Notes: generated by a model not told the origin, from the letters alone. DNA of 64,000 nt from Lichenibacterium minor (GCF_004137685.1 NZ_QYBB01000020.1:28842-92841); one strand, 5' to 3'. Positions 25,859 to 36,704 are shown, numbered from the stretch's first letter. Translations and numbers: made by a program.

Positions 25859-26485
25859 TCACGGCGCCGCCGCCTTGTCGATCTCGGCTTCCAGCGTGCC
25901 GATGTTGTCGGGCGTGACGGGGCCAATGAACTTGTAGGCCAGGGTGCCGTCGCCCTTCACCACGAAGGTTTCGGGCACGCCGTACACGCCGAAGTCGATG
26001 GCGGTGCGGCCCGTGCGGTCGTCGCCCACCGCCGCATAGGGGTCGCCCTTCTGGCCGAGGTAGCGGCGCGCGTCCTCCGCCTTGTCCTTGTAGGCGATGC
26101 CGTCGATGGGGATGCCGAGCTCCTGGAGGCGCGGGCTCTTCGCCAGCGCCATCAGGACCTCGTGCTCGTCGTGGCATTCGGCGCACCAGGACGCGAAGAC
26201 GTTGACCAGGGTGACGTGGCCGGCCTTCAGCGCCGCGGCGTCGAGCCCGGCCGCAGCCGCCGGGGCCGCGGGCCGGCCGGCGAGCGGCGGCAGCGTGAAT
26301 TCCGGCACCGGATGGCCGATCAGCGGCGACGGGATCCGCGACGGGTCGCCGGCGCCGAGCCTGACGAAGAACAGCAGCGCGAGGCCGGCGAAGACCACCA
26401 GCGGCAGGGCCACCAGGACGCGGCGGGGCCGCGGCGCGGGCGGCGGCACGACCGCGGGAGCCCCGGGCCCCTCGGCGGCGCTCAC
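25859..26485 (-). CDS. ccmG: cytochrome c maturation thiol:disulfide interchange protein CcmG/DsbE
   Basis: A 208-residue membrane-anchored thioredoxin that keeps apocytochrome c cysteines reduced for heme attachment. One N-terminal membrane helix (about residues 23-42), then a periplasmic thioredoxin fold with active site WCAEC (Cys101 and Cys104) and GVPET with the cis-proline. Its ATG overlaps the ccmD stop codon by four bases (ATGA), so translation is coupled in the order ccmC-ccmD-ccmG. Confidence 0.9.
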   Translation of the reverse strand: MSAAEGPGAPAVVPPPAPRPRRVLVALPLVVFAGLALLFFVRLGAGDPSRIPSPLIGHPVPEFTLPPLAGRPAAPAAAAGLDAAALKAGHVTLVNVFASWCAECHDEHEVLMALAKSPRLQELGIPIDGIAYKDKAEDARRYLGQKGDPYAAVGDDRTGRTAIDFGVYGVPETFVVKGDGTLAYKFIGPVTPDNIGTLEAEIDKAAAP

Positions 26486-26649
26486 CGCGGCGTCCCCGCG
26501 CGCCCACGGCCGGCGCGGGCCTCGAGCCGCTCCAGCGTCCGCCTGAGCGAGCGCCGGTCGAGCAGCACGGCCGCGACCGTGCCGCCCAGCACCACGGCCG
26601 TGACCGCGTAGGCGGCCACGATGGAGCCGATGTGGGGGATGGCGCTCAT
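26482..26649 (-). CDS. ccmD: heme exporter protein CcmD
   Basis: A 55-residue single-helix membrane protein that helps release holo-CcmE from the CcmABC complex. Features: MSAIPHIGSIVAAYAVTAVV with one membrane segment (about residues 7-30), then a basic helix LLDRRSLRRTLERLEAR, the usual CcmD layout. It overlaps ccmC by four bases upstream and ccmG by four bases downstream. Recognised by position and topology. Confidence 0.85.
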   Translation of the reverse strand: MSAIPHIGSIVAAYAVTAVVLGGTVAAVLLDRRSLRRTLERLEARAGRGRAGTPR

Positions 26650-27419
26650 GACAGGGCCGCCTCGGTGGCCAGGCCGTCGGACGGGGCGAGCCGCGCCGCG
26701 GGCTCGCGGTCGGCGGCGGCGGCCAGCATCAGGCGGCGGACGCGGCGGCGCAGGATCTCGTTGCGGATCGACGCGATGTGCAGCGTGGCGAAGAGCAGGG
26801 TGAAGCCCACGGCCATCACCAGCAGGGGCACCAGGATCGACCTGTCGACCGTGGAGCCCGTCATGCGGAAGATCGAGCCCTGGTGCAGCGTGTTCCACCA
26901 GTCGACCGAGAACTTCACGATGGGCAGGTTGATGGCGCCCACCAGCGTCAGCACCGACGCCGCGCGGGCGGCGCGGCCCGGCTCCTCGATGGTGTGCCAC
27001 AGCGCCAGGAGGCCGAGATAGGTGATGAACAGCACCAGCATGGAGGTGAGCCGCGCGTCCCACACCCAATAGGTGCCCCACATCGGCTTGCCCCACAGCG
27101 AACCGGTGACGAGGCACACGAAGGCGAAAGCGGCGCCGAGCGGCACCACGGCCTTCTGGGCCGCTTCGGCCAGCGGGTGCCGCCACACCAGCGTGCCCAG
27201 CGCCGACGCCGCCATCGCCGCATAGGCCAGGCTGGCGATCCAGGCCGCGGGCACGTGGACGAACATGATCTTCGCCGTTTCGCCCTGCTGGTAGTCGGCG
27301 GGCGAAGCGAAGCCGAGATACAGGCCCACGGCCAGGGTGGCGGCCGACAGGGCCGCGAGCCAGGGCAGCACGCGGCCCGACAGCCGCATGAAGTTCGCGG
27401 GATTGGCGAGGGCGTACAT
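26646..27419 (-). CDS. ccmC: heme exporter/heme lyase protein CcmC
   Basis: A 257-residue six-helix membrane protein that loads heme on CcmE. The WWD heme-handling motif is visible as WGTYWVWDARLTS, with conserved histidines in MFVHVPAAW and WHTIEEP. The start MYALANPANFMRLSG follows AAGGGA. It begins the ccmC-ccmD-ccmG block; ccmA and ccmB lie 2.3 kb away beyond unrelated genes. Confidence 0.92.
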   Translation of the reverse strand: MYALANPANFMRLSGRVLPWLAALSAATLAVGLYLGFASPADYQQGETAKIMFVHVPAAWIASLAYAAMAASALGTLVWRHPLAEAAQKAVVPLGAAFAFVCLVTGSLWGKPMWGTYWVWDARLTSMLVLFITYLGLLALWHTIEEPGRAARAASVLTLVGAINLPIVKFSVDWWNTLHQGSIFRMTGSTVDRSILVPLLVMAVGFTLLFATLHIASIRNEILRRRVRRLMLAAAADREPAARLAPSDGLATEAALS

Positions 27420-27557
27420 GGACCGTCCCTTGGCGTCGTGGTGCCGCGTGTCTCTTCGGCTTGACACTTTCTCTAGCGCAAATGCGGCGACATTCATAAG
27501 GGGGACGCGGGGGAAAGGCCCGCGGCCTTTCGCGGTGCCCGCGGGGAGGTGTGAAGC

Positions 27558-28763
27558 TTGAGGCTGGTTCTGCGCTCGACGGTCGACGAGGTTTCGACGC
27601 TGCCCCGCGTCCCCACCGTCGCCGCGCTGGCGGCTTCGCCGGACAGCTGCTCGGCGGAGCTGCTGCCGCGCCGGCCCGAGCCGGCCGCGGAGCTGTTTCC
27701 CGGGGCGACGAGTCGCCACGGCGGCGAGGTGCCGGCGCCGCCCTGGTGGTCGGAAACGGAGGGCTACATCGGCCAGCTCGACGCCTTCAAGCTCACCGAC
27801 GTGCTGCTGTTCCCGGCCTGGGGCGTGGTGGTCACCCCGGCCGGCGACGTGATGCGCCTCACCATGGAGGAGGCCGCCTACGCGACGCCCGACCTGTCGG
27901 GGCTGCCGCACGCGGTTCGCCACGGCGGCGACACGGTGCTCGACCTGCCCGACGACGTGCCCCGCGTCGAGCGCGCGCTGCTCACCATGCCGTTCGGCGC
28001 CCGGATGAACTACGGCCACTTCGTCCTGGACGCGCTGTCGTCGCTGGCGGCGCTCGACGCGACGGGGCTCTTCGCCGCCCATCCCGTGCTGGTGCCGCCG
28101 CTGAAGCCCTGGCAGGCCCGCCACTTCGCCCTGATGGGCGCCGCCCCGCTCGTGACGGCGGCGCCGGTGGTGCGGGTGGGCGAGCTCGTCTACACGGGCG
28201 CGGTGCACCATTTCCTGCACAACCCGAACTTCAACTACCGCGACCTGCGCGCCCGCCAGCTCGCCGCGCTGGCGCCGACGGGCGACGGGCCGCGGCGGCT
28301 CTACCTGTCGCGCGGGCGGCGGGACCGGCGGCCGATGCGCTCCGAGGCACGACTCGTCGCCGCGCTCCGGCGGGCCGGCTTCGCCGCGGTCGACACGGGG
28401 CGGATGAGCGTCGACCGGCAGATGGCCCTCTTCGCGGGCGCCGAGGCCGTGGTGGGGGCCGCGGGCGCGGCCTTCGCCAACGCGCTCTACTGCCGGCCCG
28501 GCACGGCGGTGGTGGAGATCATGCCGCGCGGCATGGAGAACCATTGGGTGCAGCCCCTGTGCCGCATCGGCGGGCTCCACCACGCGGCCTGGTTCTGCGG
28601 CGCCGAGGAGCGGGACCCCGCCCACCCCGAACAAGGGATGCGCTTCGACGTGGACGTGGGGCGTTTCCTCGACTTCGCCTTCGCGGAGCCGCCGCTGGCG
28701 GGCACGCGCCATTCGGCGTCGCTGGCGCGGCGGGTCGGGCTGCGGCTGGGGCTCGCCCGCTGA
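27558..28763 (+). CDS. glycosyltransferase family 61 (DUF563) protein
   Basis: A 401-residue protein with the GT61 pattern: MPFGARMNYGHFVLDALSSL (the N-Y-G-H motif), LLVPP-type sugar-binding strand VLVPPLKPWQARHF, RLYLSRGRRDRRPM, and the C-terminal VVGAAGAAFANALYCRPGTAVVEIMP block. Bacterial members are usually involved in capsule or polysaccharide synthesis. The start is TTG after GGGGAGG. It sits between the two halves of the ccm locus and is divergent from ccmC. Confidence 0.8.
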   Translation: MRLVLRSTVDEVSTLPRVPTVAALAASPDSCSAELLPRRPEPAAELFPGATSRHGGEVPAPPWWSETEGYIGQLDAFKLTDVLLFPAWGVVVTPAGDVMRLTMEEAAYATPDLSGLPHAVRHGGDTVLDLPDDVPRVERALLTMPFGARMNYGHFVLDALSSLAALDATGLFAAHPVLVPPLKPWQARHFALMGAAPLVTAAPVVRVGELVYTGAVHHFLHNPNFNYRDLRARQLAALAPTGDGPRRLYLSRGRRDRRPMRSEARLVAALRRAGFAAVDTGRMSVDRQMALFAGAEAVVGAAGAAFANALYCRPGTAVVEIMPRGMENHWVQPLCRIGGLHHAAWFCGAEERDPAHPEQGMRFDVDVGRFLDFAFAEPPLAGTRHSASLARRVGLRLGLAR

Positions 28764-28854
28764 GCCCCGGCCCCGGCACCTCCGCGCCGCAGGGCGGGAA
28801 CGTCGAGGGTCCGGCCGCGTTCGGACCGGGACCCTGGCCCCTCGGAGATGCATC

Positions 28855-29151
28855 ATGACGGTCCGCGACTTCGCCCGCCGCGCCGCGGTCGGCTGTGCCC
28901 TCGCGCTGGCGCTGGCCGCCCCATCGCTGGCGACCGCCCAGGTGACGACCGGGCCCGCCCCCGCCCTCGCGCCGGGCGAGGACCGGCGCGCCGTCGGCCC
29001 CACCATCCCGTCCACCGTCTACCGCGAGGCCGACGGGACGCCCTACGTGCTCCGGGGGCCGAACGAGAAGCAGTTCTTGGGCGGCTACAACGTCACCTGG
29101 GTGGACCAGAACCACGTCATCGGGCCGCCCGGCTTCGGCGGGTTCGATTGA
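28855..29151 (+). CDS. small exported hypothetical protein
   Basis: A 98-residue protein with signal peptide (basic MTVRDFARRAAVG, hydrophobic ALALALAAPSLA, cleavage near TAQ). The mature part has VYREADGTPYVLRGPN and ends in GPPGFGGFD. No family recognised. It follows the GT61 gene by 91 bp on the same strand. Confidence 0.65.
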   Translation: MTVRDFARRAAVGCALALALAAPSLATAQVTTGPAPALAPGEDRRAVGPTIPSTVYREADGTPYVLRGPNEKQFLGGYNVTWVDQNHVIGPPGFGGFD

Positions 29152-29154
29152 GGG

Positions 29155-29445
29155 TCACTCCGCAGCGACGCCGAGTTCGGCCAGCTCGGCGATCATGGTC
29201 GTTCGATCGGCGTTGCCGAGGCGCAACTGAACGACCTCGTCGGCGACGATATGGTTGAGTGCGCGATGAGCGTCCTGAAGGCCGAGCCCAAACTTTTTCA
29301 GCTTCAATGCCAGATCGACAGGTCTCGTGACTTGTGACGCGCGTTTAAGGACAAGGACGACGTCGAGCGACGATCTGCTTCGGAGGTCGGCCTCGATTGG
29401 CGCCTGTCGTCCTGGCTCCGCCATTGATTTCAATGATATCGACAT
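29155..29445 (-). CDS. hypothetical protein with L7/L12-like helix motif, overlapping its upstream neighbour
   Basis: A protein of up to 96 residues; M8 (MAEPGRQ) is an alternative start. The core DVVLVLKRASQVTRPVDL and LKLKKFGLGLQDAHRALNHI resembles the K-x-x-x-GLGLKEAK pattern of ribosomal L7/L12 C-terminal-type folds, a weak similarity. Its 5' end overlaps the end of the gene at 29345-29689 in another frame by about 100 bases, so the two may form a coupled pair. Codon use is less GC3-biased than in neighbouring genes. Confidence 0.45.
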   Translation of the reverse strand: MSISLKSMAEPGRQAPIEADLRSRSSLDVVLVLKRASQVTRPVDLALKLKKFGLGLQDAHRALNHIVADEVVQLRLGNADRTTMIAELAELGVAAE

Positions 29446-29689
29446 CGACTTGCTCCATTATCTTCTGAACTATCTCGTTGAGTTTTCGCCTACCCAGAGC
29501 GCCAGGGTGAAGACCTTGTATATGGGCCCCATCGACCTGAAGTCGACGATTGGAGGTGGTGCATTCTCCGATGATTTGGACTGAACCAACATCAGTCTTG
29601 ACGTCGATGACGACGACATTTCTTTCCACATCCTGAATGGAAATTTCGATCTCAGAGCAACACACTTCGGCAACCCCGTCGCCCGTCAT
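29345..29689 (-). CDS. hypothetical protein, first of an overlapping pair
   Basis: A 114-residue protein without signal or membrane segments. The N-terminal part alternates like beta strands (EISIQDVERNVVVIDVKTDVGSV). The C-terminal part carries LGRRKLNEIVQKIMEQVDVD followed by IIEINGGARTTGANRGRPPK, a basic Gly-rich tail suggestive of nucleic-acid or protein binding. Not recognised as a named family. It overlaps the next gene, lies between ccmB and unrelated genes, and has atypical composition. A toxin-antitoxin-like pair is one option, not supported by specific residues. Confidence 0.5.
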   Translation of the reverse strand: MTGDGVAEVCCSEIEISIQDVERNVVVIDVKTDVGSVQIIGECTTSNRRLQVDGAHIQGLHPGALGRRKLNEIVQKIMEQVDVDIIEINGGARTTGANRGRPPKQIVARRRPCP

Positions 29690-29735
29690 CGCACGATTTG
29701 GCCTGAGATGATTGGAGCACCTTCTTCGGGGAGAG

Positions 29736-30404
29736 TCACTCCGCCGTGAGCCGGAGCGCCGCCGCGGCGGCGAAGGGCGTGCCGGCGAGCGCCAGGAGCG
29801 TCAGGCCGCAGAGCGCCAGGAACGGCGTGACGAAGGGCACGGTGCCGCCGCCCGCCGCCGCGGCGGCCGACACGCCGAAGATCAGCACCGGGATCGCCAG
29901 CGGGATCACCAGCACGGGCAGCAGCAGCCCGCCGCGGCGCAGCGACACCGTCAGCGCCGCCCCGATGGCGCCGAGGCAGGTCAGCGCCGGGGTGCCGACC
30001 AGCAGCGTCGCCGCGACGCCGCCGAGCGACGGGCCGTCGAGCGCCAGCATCAGCCCGAACACCGGCGACACGAGGACCAGCGGCAGCCCCGTGGTGCACC
30101 AATGCGCGAGGCACTTCACCGCCACCACCAGTTCCAGCGGCGTGCCCGCGGTGCGCAGCAGGTCGAGCGAGCCGTCCTCGTGGTCGGAGCCGAACAGCCT
30201 GTCAAGGCCGAGCAGCGTCGACAGCAGCGCCGCGATCCACAGGATGGCGGGGCCGATGCGCGACAGGAGGTTCAGGTCCGGCCCGACCGCGAAGGGCACG
30301 ACGGTGACGAGGCACAGGAAGAACACCACACCGGTGGTGCCGCCCCCGCCGATGCGCCGCGCGAGCCGGAGGTCGTGCCGGAACAGGGCCCACAGCGCGC
30401 CCAT
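29736..30404 (-). CDS. ccmB: heme exporter protein CcmB
   Basis: A 222-residue six-helix membrane subunit of the CcmAB ABC complex. Visible: FRHDLRLARRIGGG, FFLCLVTVVPFAVG, LDRLFGSDHEDGSLDLLRTAG and LLPVLVIPLAIPVLIFGV, all characteristic CcmB segments. It follows ccmA on the same strand. A 32-bp tandem duplication covers its start, so two copies of the initiation region exist; only the copy used here keeps GAGG upstream and reads in frame. Confidence 0.92.
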   Translation of the reverse strand: MGALWALFRHDLRLARRIGGGGTTGVVFFLCLVTVVPFAVGPDLNLLSRIGPAILWIAALLSTLLGLDRLFGSDHEDGSLDLLRTAGTPLELVVAVKCLAHWCTTGLPLVLVSPVFGLMLALDGPSLGGVAATLLVGTPALTCLGAIGAALTVSLRRGGLLLPVLVIPLAIPVLIFGVSAAAAAGGGTVPFVTPFLALCGLTLLALAGTPFAAAAALRLTAE

Positions 30405-30456
30405 CAGGCGCGCGCCTCGAAAGACAGCGCGCCCATCAGGCGCGCGCCGCGAAAGA
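30393..30456. repeat. tandem 32-bp duplication over the ccmB start
   Basis: Two adjacent 32-bp units (30393-30424 and 30425-30456) differ at one base. Each contains the ATG and its upstream region. In the ccmB-proximal unit the sequence upstream of ATG is GAGG; in the distal unit it is GCGG. The distal ATG (30436) would make a ten-residue peptide MGALSFEARA whose TGA overlaps the ccmB ATG (TGATG). Confidence 0.75.
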
Positions 30457-30464
30457 GGAGGCGT

Positions 30465-31130
30465 TCACGCCCGCCGCTCCAGCCGGAGCTCGCGCGTGCC
30501 GTCGAGGCCGAGCGGGCCGTGCGTCGCCGCCACGATGAGGCCGCCCGCGGCGAGGTGGTCCCGCATCATGCCGCGGAGAACCGCCTGCGACCCCAGGTCG
30601 AGGGCCGTCGAGGGCTCGTCGAGCAGCCACAGCGGGCGCGCCGCGACCAGCAGCCGCGCCAGCGCCACGCGCCGCCGCTGCCCGGCCGACAGCGTGGCGC
30701 AGGGCAGGTCCGCGGCATGGCCGAGCGCCACCCGGTCCAGCGCCTCGTCGGGCGTCGCCGGGGCGGGGCCGCCCGAGGGGGCGCCGCGGCCGCCCCCGCG
30801 GCCGAGCAGCGCCGCGGCGGCTTCGAGGTGGTCGAGCGGGGTCAGGGCAGGCTTCAAGGCGTCGAGGTGGCCGAGGTAGTGGGCGCGCTCGCCGACCGGG
30901 GCGTCGGGGTCGCGGGCGTCGGGCGGGTCGAGCGCCACGCGGCCGGCGGCCGGGCGGAGCAGCCCCGCCAGCACGCGCAGCAGCGTCGACTTGCCGGCGC
31001 CGTTGCGGCCCACCACGCCGAGCGCTTCCCCGCCCCGCGCCGCGAAGCTGAGATCGGCGAAGACCGACCGCCCGCCGCGCTCGGCCGCCAGGCCCGCCAC
31101 GGCGAGGGTGAGGGGGGCCGGGCGCGTCAT
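30465..31130 (-). CDS. ccmA: heme exporter ATP-binding protein CcmA
   Basis: A 221-residue ABC ATPase needed to release holo-CcmE during cytochrome c maturation. Walker [13 protein letters not shown], signature [15 protein letters not shown], Walker B LWLLDEP with TALD, and the final histidine in [12 protein letters not shown]. The LSAGQ signature and short length match CcmA. The start MTRPAPLTL was preferred over an ATG six codons upstream. It is divergent from acnA; ccmB follows after 60 bp. Confidence 0.92.
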   Translation of the reverse strand: MTRPAPLTLAVAGLAAERGGRSVFADLSFAARGGEALGVVGRNGAGKSTLLRVLAGLLRPAAGRVALDPPDARDPDAPVGERAHYLGHLDALKPALTPLDHLEAAAALLGRGGGRGAPSGGPAPATPDEALDRVALGHAADLPCATLSAGQRRRVALARLLVAARPLWLLDEPSTALDLGSQAVLRGMMRDHLAAGGLIVAATHGPLGLDGTRELRLERRA

Positions 31131-31233
31131 CGTTCCACCATGCTGCATCGCACTTCACCTGTAGCCACGGGGGGTGAAACTCCTATATTCGATCCATTCC
31201 AGATCGCTCCCGCCGACTCGCGAAGGATGCACA

Positions 31234-33930
<2,697 letters not shown>

Positions 33931-33952
33931 CACGTCGGACGTGAGATGACAG

Positions 33953-33981
33953 GGGCCGCGCGGGAAACCGCGCGGCCCTTT
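33953..33981 (+). terminator. rho-independent terminator of acnA
   Basis: Perfect 11-bp stem GGGCCGCGCGG, loop GAAA, CCGCGCGGCCC, then TTT, 22 bp after the acnA stop codon. Confidence 0.85.
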
Positions 33982-34019
33982 CGCGTTGCGGGTCGCCGCG
34001 GCGGTGCTAGGCTGACGCC

Positions 34020-34577
34020 ATGTCCGAAGCGTCGCTCCATCCGATGACGGTCGAGGAGTTCCTGGTCTGGGCCGAGAATCGGCCTGGGCGGCACGAGCTC
34101 GTCGACGGTCGCGTCTGCGCCATGGCGCCGGAGCGCGCCGGGCATGCCAGGGCGAAGATCAAGGCTCAACGCGCCCTGGAGGATGCCGTCGCGCGGGCGG
34201 GTCTACCCTGCGAGGCCATGGGTGACGGCATGACGGTGCGGGTCGACGCCCACACCGCCTACGAGCCCGACGCGCTCGTCTACTGCGGAACACGGCTGCA
34301 GCGGAACGACATCGTCGTGCCGGCGCCGATGATCGTGGTCGAGGTGCTGTCGCCGAGCACGGGCTTCTTCGACCGTCACGGCAAGCTGTCCGGCTATTTC
34401 GCCGTGCCGAGCGTCGCCCATGACCTGATCATCGACATCGACCGGCGCCTAGTGATCCACCACGCGCGCGACGGCGACGCGATCCGCACGCGCCTCGTCC
34501 CGTCCGGCCCCCTGCGTCTCGATCCTCCGGGGCTGGAACTGGCCGTGGAAGACCTCCTCGGCCCCCCTTCGACCTAG
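34020..34577 (+). CDS. Uma2 family (DUF820) PD-(D/E)xK nuclease-like protein
   Basis: A 185-residue protein of the Uma2 family, a restriction-endonuclease-like fold of unknown role that is often encoded near mobile or accessory DNA. Motifs: MTVEEFLVWAENRPGRHELVDGRV at the N-terminus (shown in part), the YEPDALVY Asp, and the core strand IVVEVLSPSTGFFDRHGKLSGYF. The nuclease-type D...E-V-x-S pattern is intact. It stands alone between acnA and serC. Confidence 0.85.
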   Translation: MSEASLHPMTVEEFLVWAENRPGRHELVDGRVCAMAPERAGHARAKIKAQRALEDAVARAGLPCEAMGDGMTVRVDAHTAYEPDALVYCGTRLQRNDIVVPAPMIVVEVLSPSTGFFDRHGKLSGYFAVPSVAHDLIIDIDRRLVIHHARDGDAIRTRLVPSGPLRLDPPGLELAVEDLLGPPST

Positions 34578-34620
34578 CGGTGTGTCCTGAAAGGTGTCCG
34601 CCCCGAAGCGCGGACGCCCC

Positions 34621-35787
34621 CTACCCCGCCAGCTCCGCCTTGGCCACCGCATAGGCCCAGTCGAGCCATTCCGTCAGCGCCTCGACGTCGGCGGTCTCCA
34701 CGGTGGCGCCGCACCACACGCGCAGGCCCGCGGGCGCGTCGCGGTAGGAGGCGATGTCGTGCGCCACGCCTTCGCGCTCCAGCAGCGTCGACAGGCGCTT
34801 GGCGAACGCCGCCTGCTCGGCCGCGGGCCGCGCCGTCACGCTGGGGTCGACCACGCGCAGGCAGACGGAGGTGTTGGACTGGATGGCGGGGGTCTGCGCC
34901 AGGTTGGCGATCCAGGGGGTGCGCCGCACCCAGGCGTCGAGCGATTCCGCGTTGCGGTCCGCCCGGCCCACCAGCCCGGCGAGCCCGCCGACCGATTGGC
35001 CCCACAGGAGCGCGTCGATGTAATCCTCGACGCAGAGCATGGACGGGGTGTTGATCGTGTCGCCCCCGAAGATCTCCTCGATCAGCTTGCCGCCCGAAGT
35101 GAGGCGGAAGATCTTCGGCAGCGGCCGGGGCGGCACGAAGCTTTCCAGCCGCGCGACGGCGCGGGGGCCGAGCACCAGCATGCCGTGGGCCGCCTCGCCC
35201 CCCATGGCCTTCTGCCAGGAGAAGGTGACGACGTCCAAGCGGTCCCACGGCAGCGCCTGCGCGAAGGCCGCCGAGGTGGCGTCGCAGATCGTCAGGCCGG
35301 CGCGGTCCGCCGGGATCGCGGCGCCCTCCGGCACGCGGCAGCCCGACGTGGTGCCGTTCCAGGTGAAGACCACGTCGCGGTCGAAGTCGACCTGCGCGAA
35401 ATCGACGATCGCCCCGTAGGGGGCGGTGAGCACGCGGGCGTCCTCCAGCCGGAGCTGCTTCACCGCGTCCGTCACCCAGGTTTCGCCGAAGGATTCCCAG
35501 GCCAGCATGTCGACGGGCCGGGCGCCGAGCAGGCTCCACATCGCCATCTCGACCGCGCCGGTGTCGGACGCCGGCACGATGCCGATGCGGTGGGTGGCGG
35601 GGACCTCCAGCACGGCGCGCGTGAGGTCGATGGCGCGGGCGAGCTTGGCGCGGCCGACCGGCGCGCGGTGCGAGCGGCCGAGGGGGGCGTCGCCCAACGC
35701 ATCGAGCGACCAGCCGGGGCGCTTGGCGCAGGGGCCGGAGGAGAAGCAGGGGTTGGCCGGCCGGCGGGCCGGAAGGGTGCGCGTCAT
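34621..35787 (-). CDS. serC: phosphoserine aminotransferase
   Basis: A 388-residue PLP enzyme of serine synthesis (3-phosphohydroxypyruvate to phosphoserine). Visible: NPCFSSGPCAKRPGW, APLGRSHRAPVGRAKL, GIVPASDTGAVEMAMW, FTWNGTTSG, DATSAAFAQ and the PLP lysine in FSWQKAMGGEAAHG. This is the alphaproteobacterial SerC type. serA, which often follows serC in alphaproteobacteria, is not here; the next gene downstream is the convergent Uma2 gene. Two mutually exclusive hairpins precede the start. Confidence 0.95.
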   Translation of the reverse strand: MTRTLPARRPANPCFSSGPCAKRPGWSLDALGDAPLGRSHRAPVGRAKLARAIDLTRAVLEVPATHRIGIVPASDTGAVEMAMWSLLGARPVDMLAWESFGETWVTDAVKQLRLEDARVLTAPYGAIVDFAQVDFDRDVVFTWNGTTSGCRVPEGAAIPADRAGLTICDATSAAFAQALPWDRLDVVTFSWQKAMGGEAAHGMLVLGPRAVARLESFVPPRPLPKIFRLTSGGKLIEEIFGGDTINTPSMLCVEDYIDALLWGQSVGGLAGLVGRADRNAESLDAWVRRTPWIANLAQTPAIQSNTSVCLRVVDPSVTARPAAEQAAFAKRLSTLLEREGVAHDIASYRDAPAGLRVWCGATVETADVEALTEWLDWAYAVAKAELAG

Positions 35788-35792
35788 CGGGT

Positions 35793-35820
35793 GCCCTCGT
35801 GGGGGCCGCCCGAGGGCGGC
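35793..35820 (-). promoter_or_regulatory. possible serC leader: two competing hairpins
   Basis: Directly upstream of the serC ATG two stems overlap. One is GCCGCCC/GGGCGGC (35805-35820, 7 bp, 2-base loop). The other pairs GCCCTC with GAGGGC (35793-35798 with 35812-35817), and includes the GAGGGC that serves as ribosome site. They cannot form together, so an attenuation-type control of translation is possible. A conserved serC leader RNA is known in alphaproteobacteria, but I could not confirm its consensus here. Confidence 0.35.
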
Positions 35821-35822
35821 GG

Positions 35823-36089
35823 GGTCTGGCGAGGGTGGTGGGGGAGGACGGGAGGGGGTGTCAAGGATGGGGGCGCGTCGGACGTCGTCGTGGTGCTTGG
35901 CTTCTTTTTCAAAGCAATCCCTCCTCGTCCGCGATCCGACCCGGGCGAGAGTGATCGTCAATTCGTAGCGCCGCTTTCCCTGAATCCCTGCACCGGTCGG
36001 TGTACCTTTGTCTCTGGAGGCTTCACGGGCCGTCACCGATGGTGCACCGGCCGCATACGCCACGTCCCTCGCACCCCTCGGAAACCGCC
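35823..36089. other. intergenic between serC and the DUF3800 gene
   Basis: Together with the serC leader this is about 300 bases without a firm gene. It contains divergent promoters; AT-richer segments at 35900-35930 (CTTCTTTTTCAAAGCAATCC) and 35955-36010 are the likely places. The DUF3800 frame is open back to 36000, so part of it may be coding if an earlier start is used. Confidence 0.4.
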
Positions 36090-36704
36090 TTGCGTCCTGG
36101 TCTCAACAAGAAGGTGCTGTGCTTCGTCGATGAATACGGCACGGCCGGCCAGGGACCGCTCTACCTCGGCGCCGTCTTCGTGCTGGCGCGCGATGCCGGC
36201 CGGATCGACAAGCGGTTCAGCGACCTCCTCGAGCCCAGCGTCGCCGAGGTCCACGCCGTCGCCATGCGGGACGGCTACCTGCAAGGCCTGCTCGGGCGGT
36301 TCTGGACCGAAGGGTCGGCCGGCCGGGTCACCCTGCTCAACAACAAGGTCGCCGAGCGCGGCGGCACGCCGCCGGTGCTCTACGCCCACGCCGTGGTGGA
36401 GACGGTGAAGATCGGGCTGCGCCACTTCAAGCGCGACGTGCTGCGGCGCGAGACGGTCGGCAACGTCGACGTCGTGCTGGACGTGAACGACCACAACGAC
36501 CACCCGGAGTTCGATGCCGAGATGCAGCGCGCTCGGACGGAGGACGGTCCGTTCAAGGGCGTGAACCGGGTGACGAAGCTCGACTCCGCCGCTTCGCGCC
36601 TCCTGCAGCTCGCCGATGTCGTCGCCTATTCCCGGAAGTGGATCACCGGCGCCGAGGCCAACGCGGACGGCCTGCTCAAAGCCTACGGCGTCCGGGTGCA
36701 GTGA
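36090..36704 (+). CDS. DUF3800 domain protein
   Basis: A protein of about 204 residues with an RNase H-like DUF3800 fold. Motifs: VLCFVDEYGTAGQGPLYLGAVF with the acidic D-E pair, VVETVKIGLRHFKRD, DVVLDVNDHNDHPEF, and the C-terminal LDSAASRLLQLADVVAYSRKW (S-x-x-x-x-LQxAD signature). DUF3800 proteins are frequent in defence islands and mobile elements; biochemical role unknown. The frame stays open to a GTG at 36000; a TTG at 36090 is chosen because the domain begins there, with a modest confidence. Confidence 0.75.
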   Translation: MRPGLNKKVLCFVDEYGTAGQGPLYLGAVFVLARDAGRIDKRFSDLLEPSVAEVHAVAMRDGYLQGLLGRFWTEGSAGRVTLLNNKVAERGGTPPVLYAHAVVETVKIGLRHFKRDVLRRETVGNVDVVLDVNDHNDHPEFDAEMQRARTEDGPFKGVNRVTKLDSAASRLLQLADVVAYSRKWITGAEANADGLLKAYGVRVQ

